64,000 nt of DNA from Flavimaribacter sp024343425 (GTDB lineage Bacteria > Pseudomonadota > Alphaproteobacteria > Rhizobiales > Rhizobiaceae): NCBI GenBank assembly GCA_965227645.1, contig OZ245773.1, positions 5,332,001 through 5,396,000 on the forward strand, given 5' to 3'. Position 1 is the stretch's first letter. Every line of letters starts with the position of its first letter. The notes beneath the pieces were generated by a model that saw nothing but the letters and a program-made list of their open reading frames with translations, had not been told where the DNA came from and did no database searches. Below are positions 37,609-45,887 of the stretch, piece after piece. A program made the position numbers and the translations under genes.

Positions 37609-38559
37609 ATGGCCAAGGAATTTGCGTCGCGCGGCGACATGACGGAAAAAGCCGTCACCTTTTCGGAAATCGGCCGCGATCTTTGGGCCTTCACTGCGGA
37701 GGGTGACCCCAACACCGGCGTGATCATCGGTGACGACTGCGTCATGATCGTCGATGCGCAGGCGACTCCGCGTCTCGCCAACAAGGTGGTCGAAAAGATC
37801 CGCAGCGTAACGGACAAGCCGATCCGCTACGTTGTCCTTTCTCACTACCACGCCGTTCGCGTGCTTGGCGCGTCCGCCTATGGCGCCGACGAGATCATCG
37901 CGTCGGACACTTGCCGCGCGATGGTCGCCGAGCGCGGACAGGAAGACTGGGATTCCGAATTCGAGCGCTTTCCGCGCCTGTTCCAGGGGCATGAGAGCAT
38001 TCCGGGCCTGACATGGCCGACCATGACTTTCGCGACCAAAATGACCGTCTATCTCGGCAACAGGCGCGTCGACCTGATGCATCTGGGCCGCGCGCACACA
38101 GCCGGCGATATTGTCGCCTGGGTTCCCGATGAGGGGGTCATGTTCACCGGCGACATCGTCGAATACCATTCCGCCTGTTACTGCGGGGACGGACATTTCA
38201 GCGACTGGGGCGCGACGCTTGATGCGATCAAGGCTTACCGGCCGGCGGCGATCGCGCCCGGCCGCGGCGACGCGCTCGTCGGCGACGAGATGGTGAATGC
38301 GGCGGTCGAGAACACCCGCGATTTCGTCGAAAGCACCTATCGGCCGGCCGCGGCCGTCGCCGCCCGAGGGGGCTCGCTGAAGGACGCCTGGGACGCGGTC
38401 AGGGCCGAATGCGACCCGAAGTTCGCCGACTATGCAATCTATGAACATTGCCTCCCTTTCAATGTCGCGCGCGCCTATGACGAAGCGCGAGGCATGGATA
38501 CGCCGCGCATATGGACAGCGGAGCGTGACAAGCAGATGTGGGAGTCTCTCCAGGGCTGA
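37609..38559 (+). CDS. MBL-fold hydrolase-like protein with altered HxHxDH motif
   Basis: A 316-residue metallo-beta-lactamase-fold protein within the homogentisate operon, 3 bp after fahA. The first metal motif, normally HxHxDH, reads HYHAVR (residues 79-84): the Asp-His pair is replaced by Val-Arg. Later ligand positions are kept (HLGRAHTAGD, FTGDIVEYH). It may bind a single metal or act differently from glyoxalase II-type hydrolases. I recall the same HYHAVRVLG string in homologues of similar clusters, which would argue that the change is a subfamily trait. The likely role is thioester or lactone hydrolysis in aromatic catabolism, but this is not established. Confidence 0.82.
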   Translation: MAKEFASRGDMTEKAVTFSEIGRDLWAFTAEGDPNTGVIIGDDCVMIVDAQATPRLANKVVEKIRSVTDKPIRYVVLSHYHAVRVLGASAYGADEIIASDTCRAMVAERGQEDWDSEFERFPRLFQGHESIPGLTWPTMTFATKMTVYLGNRRVDLMHLGRAHTAGDIVAWVPDEGVMFTGDIVEYHSACYCGDGHFSDWGATLDAIKAYRPAAIAPGRGDALVGDEMVNAAVENTRDFVESTYRPAAAVAARGGSLKDAWDAVRAECDPKFADYAIYEHCLPFNVARAYDEARGMDTPRIWTAERDKQMWESLQG

Positions 38560-38592
38560 CGCGGTCCGGGATGGGAAGCCGGGAGGAGTTCC

Positions 38593-40200
38593 ATGAGCAA
38601 GATTTTCGAGACGCCGCTCTACGCCTATGAGCGCAGTGCGGACCAGGACGCCGGGAAGCCGGTCAGGCATCCGGTCGTCGTCATCGGGGCGGGCCCCATC
38701 GGTCTGGCGGCCGCCATCGATCTGGCGCAATCCGACGTGCCGGTGGTGGTGCTGGACGAGAACGACCGGGTAAGCTGGGGCTCACGGGCGATCTGCTATG
38801 CCAAGCGACCCCTCGAAATTCTCGACCGGCTCGGTTGCGGGGACGAATTCGTCGACAAGGGCGTGCAGTGGAACATCGGCAAGGTCTATTTCGACGACCA
38901 CAAGGTCTACGAGTTCGACCTGCTGCCCGAGAAGGGTCACAAGCGGCCCGCCTTCGTCAATCTGCAGCAATATCATTTCGAGGAATATCTCATCCACCGC
39001 GTGCGCCAGCTGCAGGCGCAGGGCAAACCGCTGGACCTGCGCGGCGGGAACCGCGTGACCCACATCGAACAGGACAAGACGGGCGCGCGCCTCGACGTCG
39101 AGACGTCCGAGGGCTCCTATCGTCTCGAGGCCGACTGGCTGATTGTCTGCGACGGCGCGACCTCGCCGGCAAGAAGCGCGCTCGGCCTCGACTTTGTCGG
39201 CCGCGTCTTCGAGGACAATTTCCTCATCGCCGACGTTATCATGGACGCCGACTTTCCTGTAGAACGCCGCTTCTGGTTCGATCCGCCATTCAACCGCGGC
39301 CAGTCTGCGCTACTGCACAAGCAGCCAGACAACGTTTGGCGCATCGATCTTCAGCTTGGCTGGAATATCGATCGCGATGAGGAGAAAAAGCCGGAAAAGG
39401 TCATTCCACGGCTCAAAGCCATGCTCGGGGACGACGCGAAATTCGAGCTGGAATGGGTGTCGATCTATACGTTCCAGTGCCGCCGCATGGAGGCCTTCCT
39501 CCACGATCGGGTGATCTTTGCCGGTGACTCCGCGCATCAGGTCTCGCCTTTCGGCGCCAGGGGCGCCAATTCCGGGATTCAGGACACCGACAATCTCATC
39601 TGGAAACTGAAGCTCGTCATCGACGGCAAGGCCCCGGAAAGCCTGCTGCGCAGCTACGATTACGAGCGCATGCTCGCCGCCGATGAGAACATCCTCAATT
39701 CGACGCGCGCGACGGAGTTCATCACGCCGAAATCCGAGATCAGCCGCATCTTTCGCAACGCCGTGCTGGATCTGGCCGAAAAGCACGAGTTCGCTCGCAG
39801 TCTCGTCAATTCAGGACGCCTGTCCGTGCCGAGCGTCTATGACGGCTCGCCGCTCAATGGTCATGACGAGCCGACGCTACCGGACCGCGCCAGGCCCGGA
39901 GCGCCGGCAAGCGACGCGCCTGTCGGCGACGCCTGGCTTATTGATCTGCTCGGCAACCGCTTCCAGCTCGTCGGGTTCAATGTCGAGGTTCCGGGATCGA
40001 TGGAGATCGAGGGGATTCCGGTCGAAGGGCTGACTGTCGACGCATCTTCCGGGGACGGTTTCATCCGGGATCGATATCTCGGCGACGAGAGCCAGGCTGT
40101 GTATCTGTTCCGGCCGGACCAGCATGTCGCGGCCCGGTGGCTCGCCTTTCACGAGGCGGCTGTCCGCCAGGCGCTCAGGACCGCCGTCGGAAAGGGCTGA
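38593..40200 (+). CDS. FAD-dependent aromatic monooxygenase (MhpA/PheA/TfdB group)
   Basis: A 535-residue flavoprotein hydroxylase of the class A group: FAD-binding GxGxxG as VVVIGAGPIGLAAAIDLA, the DG motif in LIVCDGATSPARSALGL, and the GD motif in FAGDSAHQVSPFGARGANSG. The C-terminal thioredoxin-like domain typical of phenol-type hydroxylases is present in short form. Inside the homogentisate operon it could supply homogentisate by hydroxylating 3- or 4-hydroxyphenylacetate, or a similar ring acid; this is inference. An AGGAG ribosome site lies at 38583-38587. Confidence 0.87.
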   Translation: MSKIFETPLYAYERSADQDAGKPVRHPVVVIGAGPIGLAAAIDLAQSDVPVVVLDENDRVSWGSRAICYAKRPLEILDRLGCGDEFVDKGVQWNIGKVYFDDHKVYEFDLLPEKGHKRPAFVNLQQYHFEEYLIHRVRQLQAQGKPLDLRGGNRVTHIEQDKTGARLDVETSEGSYRLEADWLIVCDGATSPARSALGLDFVGRVFEDNFLIADVIMDADFPVERRFWFDPPFNRGQSALLHKQPDNVWRIDLQLGWNIDRDEEKKPEKVIPRLKAMLGDDAKFELEWVSIYTFQCRRMEAFLHDRVIFAGDSAHQVSPFGARGANSGIQDTDNLIWKLKLVIDGKAPESLLRSYDYERMLAADENILNSTRATEFITPKSEISRIFRNAVLDLAEKHEFARSLVNSGRLSVPSVYDGSPLNGHDEPTLPDRARPGAPASDAPVGDAWLIDLLGNRFQLVGFNVEVPGSMEIEGIPVEGLTVDASSGDGFIRDRYLGDESQAVYLFRPDQHVAARWLAFHEAAVRQALRTAVGKG

Positions 40201-40211
40201 GAGGAAAAGCC

Positions 40212-40415
40212 ATGTTGAATACCAATAAAAATATAACAAGGCAGGACGACTTCCTGGAAGAACTCCTGGCTGCGCATGAGGGATTGTCCAAGTCAGAAAG
40301 CGATGCTTTCAACGCCCGCCTGATCCTGCTTCTGGCCAATCATGTCGGCGATCTTGACGTGCTCCGTGAGGCGCTCAAGGCCGCTGCTGATTCCGGTAGC
40401 CGCCGGGCGGAATGA
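40212..40415 (+). CDS. DUF2783 domain small protein
   Basis: A 67-residue, mostly helical protein starting MLNTNKNITRQDDFLEELL and containing LSKSESDAFNARLILLLANHVGD. This is the DUF2783 pattern, a family almost always found next to FAD-dependent monooxygenases of this type. It begins 11 bp after the monooxygenase stop with GAGGAAAAG as ribosome site. It may be a small partner or stabilising subunit of the flavoprotein. Too small for easy detection but well supported by position and family match. Confidence 0.82.
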   Translation: MLNTNKNITRQDDFLEELLAAHEGLSKSESDAFNARLILLLANHVGDLDVLREALKAAADSGSRRAE

Positions 40416-40463
40416 CCTGAAACGCGTACCGGCGAGGCCGGACACAAGCGGAGGATATTCCGA

Positions 40464-41006
40464 ATGAAAATCGAACAGATTCACCACGTCGCCTATCGTT
40501 GCAAGGACGCGAAGGAAACCGTCGACTGGTACACGAAAATGCTCAACATGGACTTCGTTCTGGCGATCGCCGAGGACCATGTTCCGTCCACCCACGAACC
40601 CGATCCCTACATGCATATCTTTCTGGACGCCGGAAACGGCAATGTGCTTGCGTTCTTCGAGCTGCCGACCAAGCCGGAGATGGGCCGCGACGAGAATACG
40701 CCGGCCTGGGTGCAGCACATCGCCTTCAAGGTGAAGGACCGTGACGCTCTGCTGGAGTACAAGGAACATCTGGAAAAGAACGGCGTCGACGTGCTCGGCG
40801 TAACGGATCATTCCATCTTCCACTCGATCTATTTCTTTGATCCGAACGGACACCGCGTCGAGCTCGCCTGCCCGGATCCGGAGGAAGAAGATATGTTGAA
40901 GCGTCTGGATGACGTCAAATGGGATATGCTTGAGGAATGGTCGCGAACGAAAAAGGCGCCGCGCCACGCCGACTGGATGCACGCCAGGGAACTGGCCGAC
41001 ACCTGA
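40464..41006 (+). CDS. VOC-superfamily protein (glyoxalase/dioxygenase fold)
   Basis: A 180-residue vicinal-oxygen-chelate protein with metal-ligand candidates in IHHVAYRC, WVQHIAFKV and the terminal Glu in HRVELACPDP. The length suggests a single VOC pair plus a C-terminal helical tail (LKRLDDVKWDMLEEW). It is too small for an HPPD or extradiol dioxygenase of the usual type and may be a lyase, isomerase or epoxidase-like enzyme of the branch served by the FAD monooxygenase. Operon position is between DUF2783 and maiA. Confidence 0.83.
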   Translation: MKIEQIHHVAYRCKDAKETVDWYTKMLNMDFVLAIAEDHVPSTHEPDPYMHIFLDAGNGNVLAFFELPTKPEMGRDENTPAWVQHIAFKVKDRDALLEYKEHLEKNGVDVLGVTDHSIFHSIYFFDPNGHRVELACPDPEEEDMLKRLDDVKWDMLEEWSRTKKAPRHADWMHARELADT

Positions 41007-41049
41007 TCAAATGACGGGCGCCGGCGAACACACAGACGACGGAGAGACA

Positions 41050-41694
41050 ATGTCGAGACCGGTTCTTTATGATTACTGGCGGTCATCCGCCAGTTATCGC
41101 GTACGGATTGCGCTCAATCTCATGGGCCTCGCCTATGACGCGGTGCCGGTCAATTTGCTGACGGGTCAGCATCGCGGCGAGGACCATATCGCCCGCAATC
41201 CGCAGGGATTGGTGCCGGCCCTGGAGATCGACGGCCATATGCTGACCCAGTCGATGGCGATCATCGAGTATCTCGACGAGACCCGTCCTGATCCCGGTTT
41301 CCTGCCGAAGGAAAAACACGAGCGCGCGCGCGTGCGCGCGCTCGCCTATGCAATCGCGATGGAGATCCATCCCGTGTGCAACCTCTCCGTCGCCGCCCAT
41401 GTCGTGGAACTGACCGGACGCGACGAAGATCGGGCCGCCTGGATGAAGACATTCATCCGTCGGGGGCTGGTTGGTCTGGAAGGCATGCTTGCGGACGGCA
41501 AGAGCGGCATTTACTGCCATGGCGATACGCCCACCATGGCCGATCTCTGCCTGGTCCCGCAGGTCTACAACGCCAAACGCTGGGAGGTCGATATCTCCGA
41601 CCTGGAACGGATCAACGCAATCAACGAGAACTGTGTTGCGCTGGAAAGCTTCGCGGCGGCCCATCCCGACCGGGTCGGACCGCCGCCAGACTAG
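41050..41694 (+). CDS. maiA: Maleylacetoacetate isomerase (zeta-class GST)
   Basis: Glutathione-dependent isomerisation of maleylacetoacetate to fumarylacetoacetate (EC 5.2.1.2). The 214-residue protein shows the zeta-class active-site motif YDYWRSSASYRVRIALNL, the NPQGLVPALEIDG loop and QSMAIIEYLDETRP. ATG 41050 follows GGAGA at 41041-41045. It is the last gene of the hmgA operon and ends 3 bp from the convergent hppD stop. Confidence 0.93.
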   Translation: MSRPVLYDYWRSSASYRVRIALNLMGLAYDAVPVNLLTGQHRGEDHIARNPQGLVPALEIDGHMLTQSMAIIEYLDETRPDPGFLPKEKHERARVRALAYAIAMEIHPVCNLSVAAHVVELTGRDEDRAAWMKTFIRRGLVGLEGMLADGKSGIYCHGDTPTMADLCLVPQVYNAKRWEVDISDLERINAINENCVALESFAAAHPDRVGPPPD

Positions 41695-41696
41695 GT

Positions 41697-42809
41697 CTAT
41701 TCCGCTGCTTCGGTCTTGATGACGCCGCGACGGATCTGGTCTTCCTCAATCGATTCGAACAGGGCGCGGAAGTTGCCCTCGCCAAATCCCTCGTCGCCCT
41801 TGCGCTGGATGAACTCGAAGAAGATCGGGCCGATCACAGTCTTGGAGAAAATCTGCAGCAGGATCTTCGTCTGCCCGCCGCCGACAACGCCTTCGCCGTC
41901 GATCAGGATTCCGTGTTTCTTCATGTGATCGATCGGTTCGTCATGGCCTTTTACGCGGTCGTGAGACATATCGTAATAGGCGTCCGGCGGACCTGGCATG
42001 AATTTCAGCCCATTGTCGGCGAGTTGGTCGGTCGCTTGGTAGATGGCGTCGGTGCCGACCGCAATGTGCTGGATTCCTTCGCCCTTGTACTTCTTCAGAT
42101 ATTCCTCGATCTGGCTGGTGTCGTCCTTCGACTCGTTGAGCGGAATGCGGATCTTGCCGCACGGCGAGGTGATGGCGCGGCTGACCAGACCGGTGATCCG
42201 GCCGTCGATGTCGAAGAAATGGATCTGGGAGAAATTGAACAGATCGCGATAGAAGTCCCACCACTTGTCCATGTTGCCGCGATAGACATTGTGGGTCAGG
42301 TGGTCGAGAAAGTAGAAGCCGACGCCTTCCGGTTTCGGGTCGCGCTCGCCGATCCATTCGAATTCGGCGTCATAGGCCGAACCCTTGTCGCCGTATTTGT
42401 CAACGAAGTAGAGCAGCGATCCGCCGATGCCGACGATAGCCGGAACGTCGAGCGCCTTGTCGTCGCCCTCGTAGGGCGTCGCGCCTTTTGAAACCGCATG
42501 GTCGAAGGCGTGCTGCGCATCAACGACGCGCCACGCCATGGACGGGGCGCAGGGGCCGTGCTTGTCGATGAAACGGCCGCCGAAGGAATCGGTTTCGCCA
42601 TTCAGGATGTAGTTGATATCGCCCTGACGCCAGACGGAGATTGCTTTCCGCTTGTGACGTGCGACGGCAACGTAACCCATCTTCGTGAACAGATCCTCGA
42701 GCTTCTCAGGCTCGGGATGGGCGAATTCGACAAACTCGAAACCATCGGTGCCGGCGGGATTGTCGTCGCTGATCTTGGCCAGCGGCGCATCGTGCGGAAA
42801 CGGACCCAT
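41697..42809 (-). CDS. hppD: 4-hydroxyphenylpyruvate dioxygenase
   Basis: Fe(II) dioxygenase forming homogentisate from 4-hydroxyphenylpyruvate (EC 1.13.11.27). The 370-residue protein has the two-fold VOC layout with iron ligands in YFLDHLTHNV, GIQHIAVGT and IGPIFFEFIQRKGDEGFGEGN. ATG 42809 has AAGGAG 9 bases upstream on the minus strand; the frame is open 99 bases further. It faces the hmgA operon tail to tail and diverges from an Lrp-type gene, so it probably has its own regulator. Confidence 0.95.
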   Translation of the reverse strand: MGPFPHDAPLAKISDDNPAGTDGFEFVEFAHPEPEKLEDLFTKMGYVAVARHKRKAISVWRQGDINYILNGETDSFGGRFIDKHGPCAPSMAWRVVDAQHAFDHAVSKGATPYEGDDKALDVPAIVGIGGSLLYFVDKYGDKGSAYDAEFEWIGERDPKPEGVGFYFLDHLTHNVYRGNMDKWWDFYRDLFNFSQIHFFDIDGRITGLVSRAITSPCGKIRIPLNESKDDTSQIEEYLKKYKGEGIQHIAVGTDAIYQATDQLADNGLKFMPGPPDAYYDMSHDRVKGHDEPIDHMKKHGILIDGEGVVGGGQTKILLQIFSKTVIGPIFFEFIQRKGDEGFGEGNFRALFESIEEDQIRRGVIKTEAAE

Positions 42810-42874
42810 GAGAGAACTCCTTCTGCGTTTGTGTTTGTTGATCTTATTATCGCGCATTTCACGTGCGAATAGTT

Positions 42875-42938
42875 TGCATTCTTGCCTCATCTGAGCGAGA
42901 CTATGCATGAATCTTGCAATTAATGGATTAAGAATGCA
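42875..42938. promoter_or_regulatory. Widely spaced perfect inverted repeat in the hppD/lrp intergenic region
   Basis: TGCATTCTT at 42875-42883 and AAGAATGCA at 42930-42938 form a perfect 9-bp inverted repeat whose half-sites are 55 bp apart, about five helical turns. Between them are further partial copies (ATGCATGAATCTTGCAA). Lrp/AsnC octamers bind such phased arrays, so this is a candidate operator for the adjacent regulator, acting on hppD and on its own gene. Confidence 0.55.
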
Positions 42939-42949
42939 CGGATTGTGAA

Positions 42950-43405
42950 GTGGACCGATACGACAGAAAGATACTGGAAGAGTTGCAGAAGGATGCCCGT
43001 CTGACCAACAACGACCTGTCCGAACGGGTCAATCTGTCGCCTTCGCAATGTTCCAGACGGCGCACGCGGCTTGAGCAGGAGGGGTTTATCCGCGGCTATT
43101 TCGCCGGCCTCGACAGAAATCTCCTCGGCCTTGGCATCGTCAATATCATCACCGTGACGCTCGATACGCACAATCGCGACAATGCGCGGCGTTTCGCCCG
43201 CTTGGTCGAAGGCTTGCCGGAGGTGCTGGAAGCGCATTCGCTGACAGGCGAGATGGATTATCTTTTAAAGGTAGTCACGCCGGACCTGCGCGCCTTGTCG
43301 GGTTTCGTGAACGACGTGCTGCTTCCGCACGAATCCGTACGGCACGTCAAATCGGCGATTGTCCTCGACACCTTGAAGGAAACCCACGCGCTGCCGCTCG
43401 GATAG
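42950..43405 (+). CDS. Lrp/AsnC-family transcriptional regulator
   Basis: A 151-residue regulator with N-terminal winged helix (DRYDRKILEELQKDARLTNN; SPSQCSRRRTRLEQEG) and C-terminal RAM effector domain (HSLTGEMDYLLKVV). It starts with GTG at 42950; the in-frame upstream region is closed and no ATG fits. It diverges from hppD, so it likely activates tyrosine/phenylalanine breakdown in response to an aromatic amino acid; this role is inferred from position. Confidence 0.9.
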   Translation: MDRYDRKILEELQKDARLTNNDLSERVNLSPSQCSRRRTRLEQEGFIRGYFAGLDRNLLGLGIVNIITVTLDTHNRDNARRFARLVEGLPEVLEAHSLTGEMDYLLKVVTPDLRALSGFVNDVLLPHESVRHVKSAIVLDTLKETHALPLG

Positions 43406-43535
43406 GCGCGCCGCCGGGAACGCCGATTGGCCTTTCGTCCTGCTTGCGAATCCGGTCAGTCATGCTAATCATGCCGCGCTGAATATCTTCACCGGCCGGA
43501 AAAGGCCGATATTTCTAAGTTTCTGGGAGGATAAC

Positions 43536-44588
43536 TTGAAGAAACGCACCCTTTTGAAAACACTCGCCGCCGCTGCGCTGGTCACGACCGGCATTGTCGG
43601 CCACGTGGCGCCGTCCTTCGCTCAGGAAGTGACTCTGCGCATGCACCAGTTCCTGCCGCCGCAGGCCAATGTGCCGAAACATGTCCTGCAGCCCTGGGCG
43701 AACAAGGTCGAAGAGGAATCGGATGGCCGCATCAAGGTCGAGCTCTATGGCGCCATGTCGCTCGGCGGCACGCCGCCGCAGCTCATCGACCAGGCCAGGG
43801 ACGGCGCGGTCGACATTGTCTGGACGCTTCCGGGCTACTCTCCGGGCCGCTTTCCGCGCGCCGAGGTGTTTGAACTGCCCTTCATGATGAGCAATGCGGA
43901 AGCCGGGTCGAAGGCCTATTGGGACCTCTTCGAATCCGACATGAAGGACCAGGATTTCAAGGACTTCAAGATCCTCGGCGCCTGGATGCACGGCCCCGGC
44001 GTCATCCACGCCAAGGGCGACGGCGTTCACAAGCTGGAAGACATGCAGGGCCTCAAGCTGCGTGGCCCCACGCGCGTGATCAACAACCTGCTTTCGGAAA
44101 CCGGAGCGACTCCGATCGGCATGCCCGTGCCGGCCATTCCCGAAGCGCTGTCCAAAAACGTGATCGACGGCACGGTCATTCCATACGAAGTGACGACGGC
44201 GCTGAAGATTCCGGAACTGGTCGAAACCCATACGGAGTTCTCCGGCGACAAGGCGCTCTATACCGCGGTCTTCGTTCTGGCCATGAACAAGGCGAAGTAT
44301 GACAGCCTGCCGGACGATCTGAAGAAGGTGATCGACGACAATTCCGGTGCTGAATTCTCGGCCTTTGCCGGACGCACCATGCAGGAATACGACAAGCCCG
44401 GGCGCGAAGCGGCTGAAGCCGCCGATAACGAGATCGTCATTCTCGACGAAGCAGAGGTCGCCCGCTGGAAGGAAGCCGCCCAGCCGGTAATCGACAACTG
44501 GATCGCCGAAATGAACGAGAAGGGCATTGACGGCGCCGACCTCTACGAGCGCGCCCAGGCGCTCATAGAGCAGTATACAACGCAGTAG
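43536..44588 (+). CDS. TRAP transporter solute-binding protein, DctP family (orphan)
   Basis: Periplasmic binding protein of a tripartite TRAP transporter for organic acids. The 350-residue product has a Sec signal (about 1-29, ending SFAQE), then VTLRMHQFLPPQANVPKHVL and the conserved arginine region LRGPTRVINNLLSE that binds substrate carboxylates. The start is TTG at 43536, set by GGGAGG at 43525-43530 with six bases between; no ATG is nearby. No TRAP membrane genes (dctQ/dctM) are adjacent, and a hairpin follows, so it must use a permease encoded elsewhere. Confidence 0.9.
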   Translation: MKKRTLLKTLAAAALVTTGIVGHVAPSFAQEVTLRMHQFLPPQANVPKHVLQPWANKVEEESDGRIKVELYGAMSLGGTPPQLIDQARDGAVDIVWTLPGYSPGRFPRAEVFELPFMMSNAEAGSKAYWDLFESDMKDQDFKDFKILGAWMHGPGVIHAKGDGVHKLEDMQGLKLRGPTRVINNLLSETGATPIGMPVPAIPEALSKNVIDGTVIPYEVTTALKIPELVETHTEFSGDKALYTAVFVLAMNKAKYDSLPDDLKKVIDDNSGAEFSAFAGRTMQEYDKPGREAAEAADNEIVILDEAEVARWKEAAQPVIDNWIAEMNEKGIDGADLYERAQALIEQYTTQ

Positions 44589-44599
44589 TCGCCAATTCG

Positions 44600-44631
44600 C
44601 CGGGGGCCGCTGCAGCGGCGGCGGCCCCCGG
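44600..44631 (+). terminator. Strong GC-rich hairpin after the TRAP binding protein
   Basis: An 11-bp perfect stem (CCGGGGGCCGC / GCGGCCCCCGG) with a 10-base loop lies 12 bp past the stop codon. The following tract is only GATTTCC, so termination may be incomplete or Rho-assisted; 3'-end stabilisation is an alternative role. Confidence 0.6.
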
Positions 44632-45021
44632 ATTTCCGAGATCCGGCAATGATGGCGCCCCGCCCCACTGTACGCGACAGGATGGAATTGTCGCACCGGC
44701 ATTGAGCTGTCCCGCTACGGTTTATCGATAAAGACGTTCCGTAGCGACGCCGCGACAGGCGTTGAATATTCCGATAAACTCGTCTTCACCTCGAGAACCT
44801 GCTTTCCCCAGAGGGTTACGTCAGCCTTTGCTTCAGGAGAAGGCATTGAACGAAGCACGCCGAGCGAAGCTTCATTCATGCAACCCAGCACAAAAGCGCG
44901 CACAGTCCGAACCCCGCATGCGGCGCCGCGTTCGTTCAACTTTTCCGGGCGTAATTCCCTCAGGCGCCGGTTGATCGATCCCGCTATAAGGGCGCCGTAG
45001 TTGTGACGGAGCCAGACTGAA
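44632..45021 (+). other. Intergenic region without a supported gene
   Basis: About 390 bp between the TRAP binding protein and the hydrolase. Open frames here are antisense extensions without homology-like composition. I see no repeat, tRNA or clear promoter beyond what the hydrolase gene needs. Confidence 0.4.
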
Positions 45022-45657
45022 ATGAATTTCCTGTTTGACGGACCAGCAAGCGCGCCAGTAACGGTATTGCTTGCCCATGGCGCCGGCGCGCCGATGGATT
45101 CGCAAGCCATGAACCGGATTGCCGAAGCGCTTGCGGGCGAGGAAATACGCGTCGCGCGGTTCGAGTTCGGCTACATGGCCTTGCGGCGCAGCGAAGGGCG
45201 TCGAAAACCGCCGCCAAGGGCTGACCTCCTGATCCCGGAATACAAGGAGGCGATCGATGCATTGGCGCATGATGGACCCCTTGTCATCGGTGGTAAGTCC
45301 ATGGGCGGGCGCGTCGCCAGCATGATTGCGGACGAGGAATTCGCGAATGGCAGGATCGCCGGGCTCCTGTGTCTGGGGTATCCGTTTCACCCTCCGGGCA
45401 AGCCTGATCAGCTGCGAACCAAACATCTCGAAGGGATGAAGACGCCGACCCTCATTTGTCAGGGGGCAAGGGATCCATTCGGGACTTCACAGGAAGTTGG
45501 CGGTTACGACCTGTCCTCCGCAATCGAAGTTCTGTGGCTGGAGGACGGCGACCACGATCTGAAACCGCGAAAGACGATCTCGGGATTTTCAATGGCGGAT
45601 CACCTGCTGACCTTGGCGCAGCATGTTCGCGCATGGTGCGACGAGCGCTCCAGATAG
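45022..45657 (+). CDS. Alpha/beta hydrolase, TEX30/KANL3-like family
   Basis: A 211-residue cytosolic hydrolase-fold protein. VTVLLAHGAGAPMDS forms the oxyanion region, VIGGKSMGGRVASM the nucleophile elbow (Ser), CQGARDPFGT the acid region and DGDHDLKPRK the catalytic His. This pattern is that of small bacterial dienelactone-hydrolase-like/TEX30 proteins, whose substrate is unknown. Single gene with own region upstream. Confidence 0.82.
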   Translation: MNFLFDGPASAPVTVLLAHGAGAPMDSQAMNRIAEALAGEEIRVARFEFGYMALRRSEGRRKPPPRADLLIPEYKEAIDALAHDGPLVIGGKSMGGRVASMIADEEFANGRIAGLLCLGYPFHPPGKPDQLRTKHLEGMKTPTLICQGARDPFGTSQEVGGYDLSSAIEVLWLEDGDHDLKPRKTISGFSMADHLLTLAQHVRAWCDERSR

Positions 45658-45887
45658 TATTTCCGCGTCCCGGCGGGGAGTGATCAAGCGCCTGTGTGGC
45701 AATAACTACAAACAATGTCACAGAATCGATGAACATTGCGACGACGATCGGCGTGTTGTCCTATCGTTAATGTGAGGTTCATAAAGACTTAGCCATAGTA
45801 TTTCGTTGCTGTTAGAGTACTTGCCGCAGCACTATCTAACCAATGGGGTCGTCTGAACGGCGTCCTGAAGAAGGTGGAATTCGAAAC

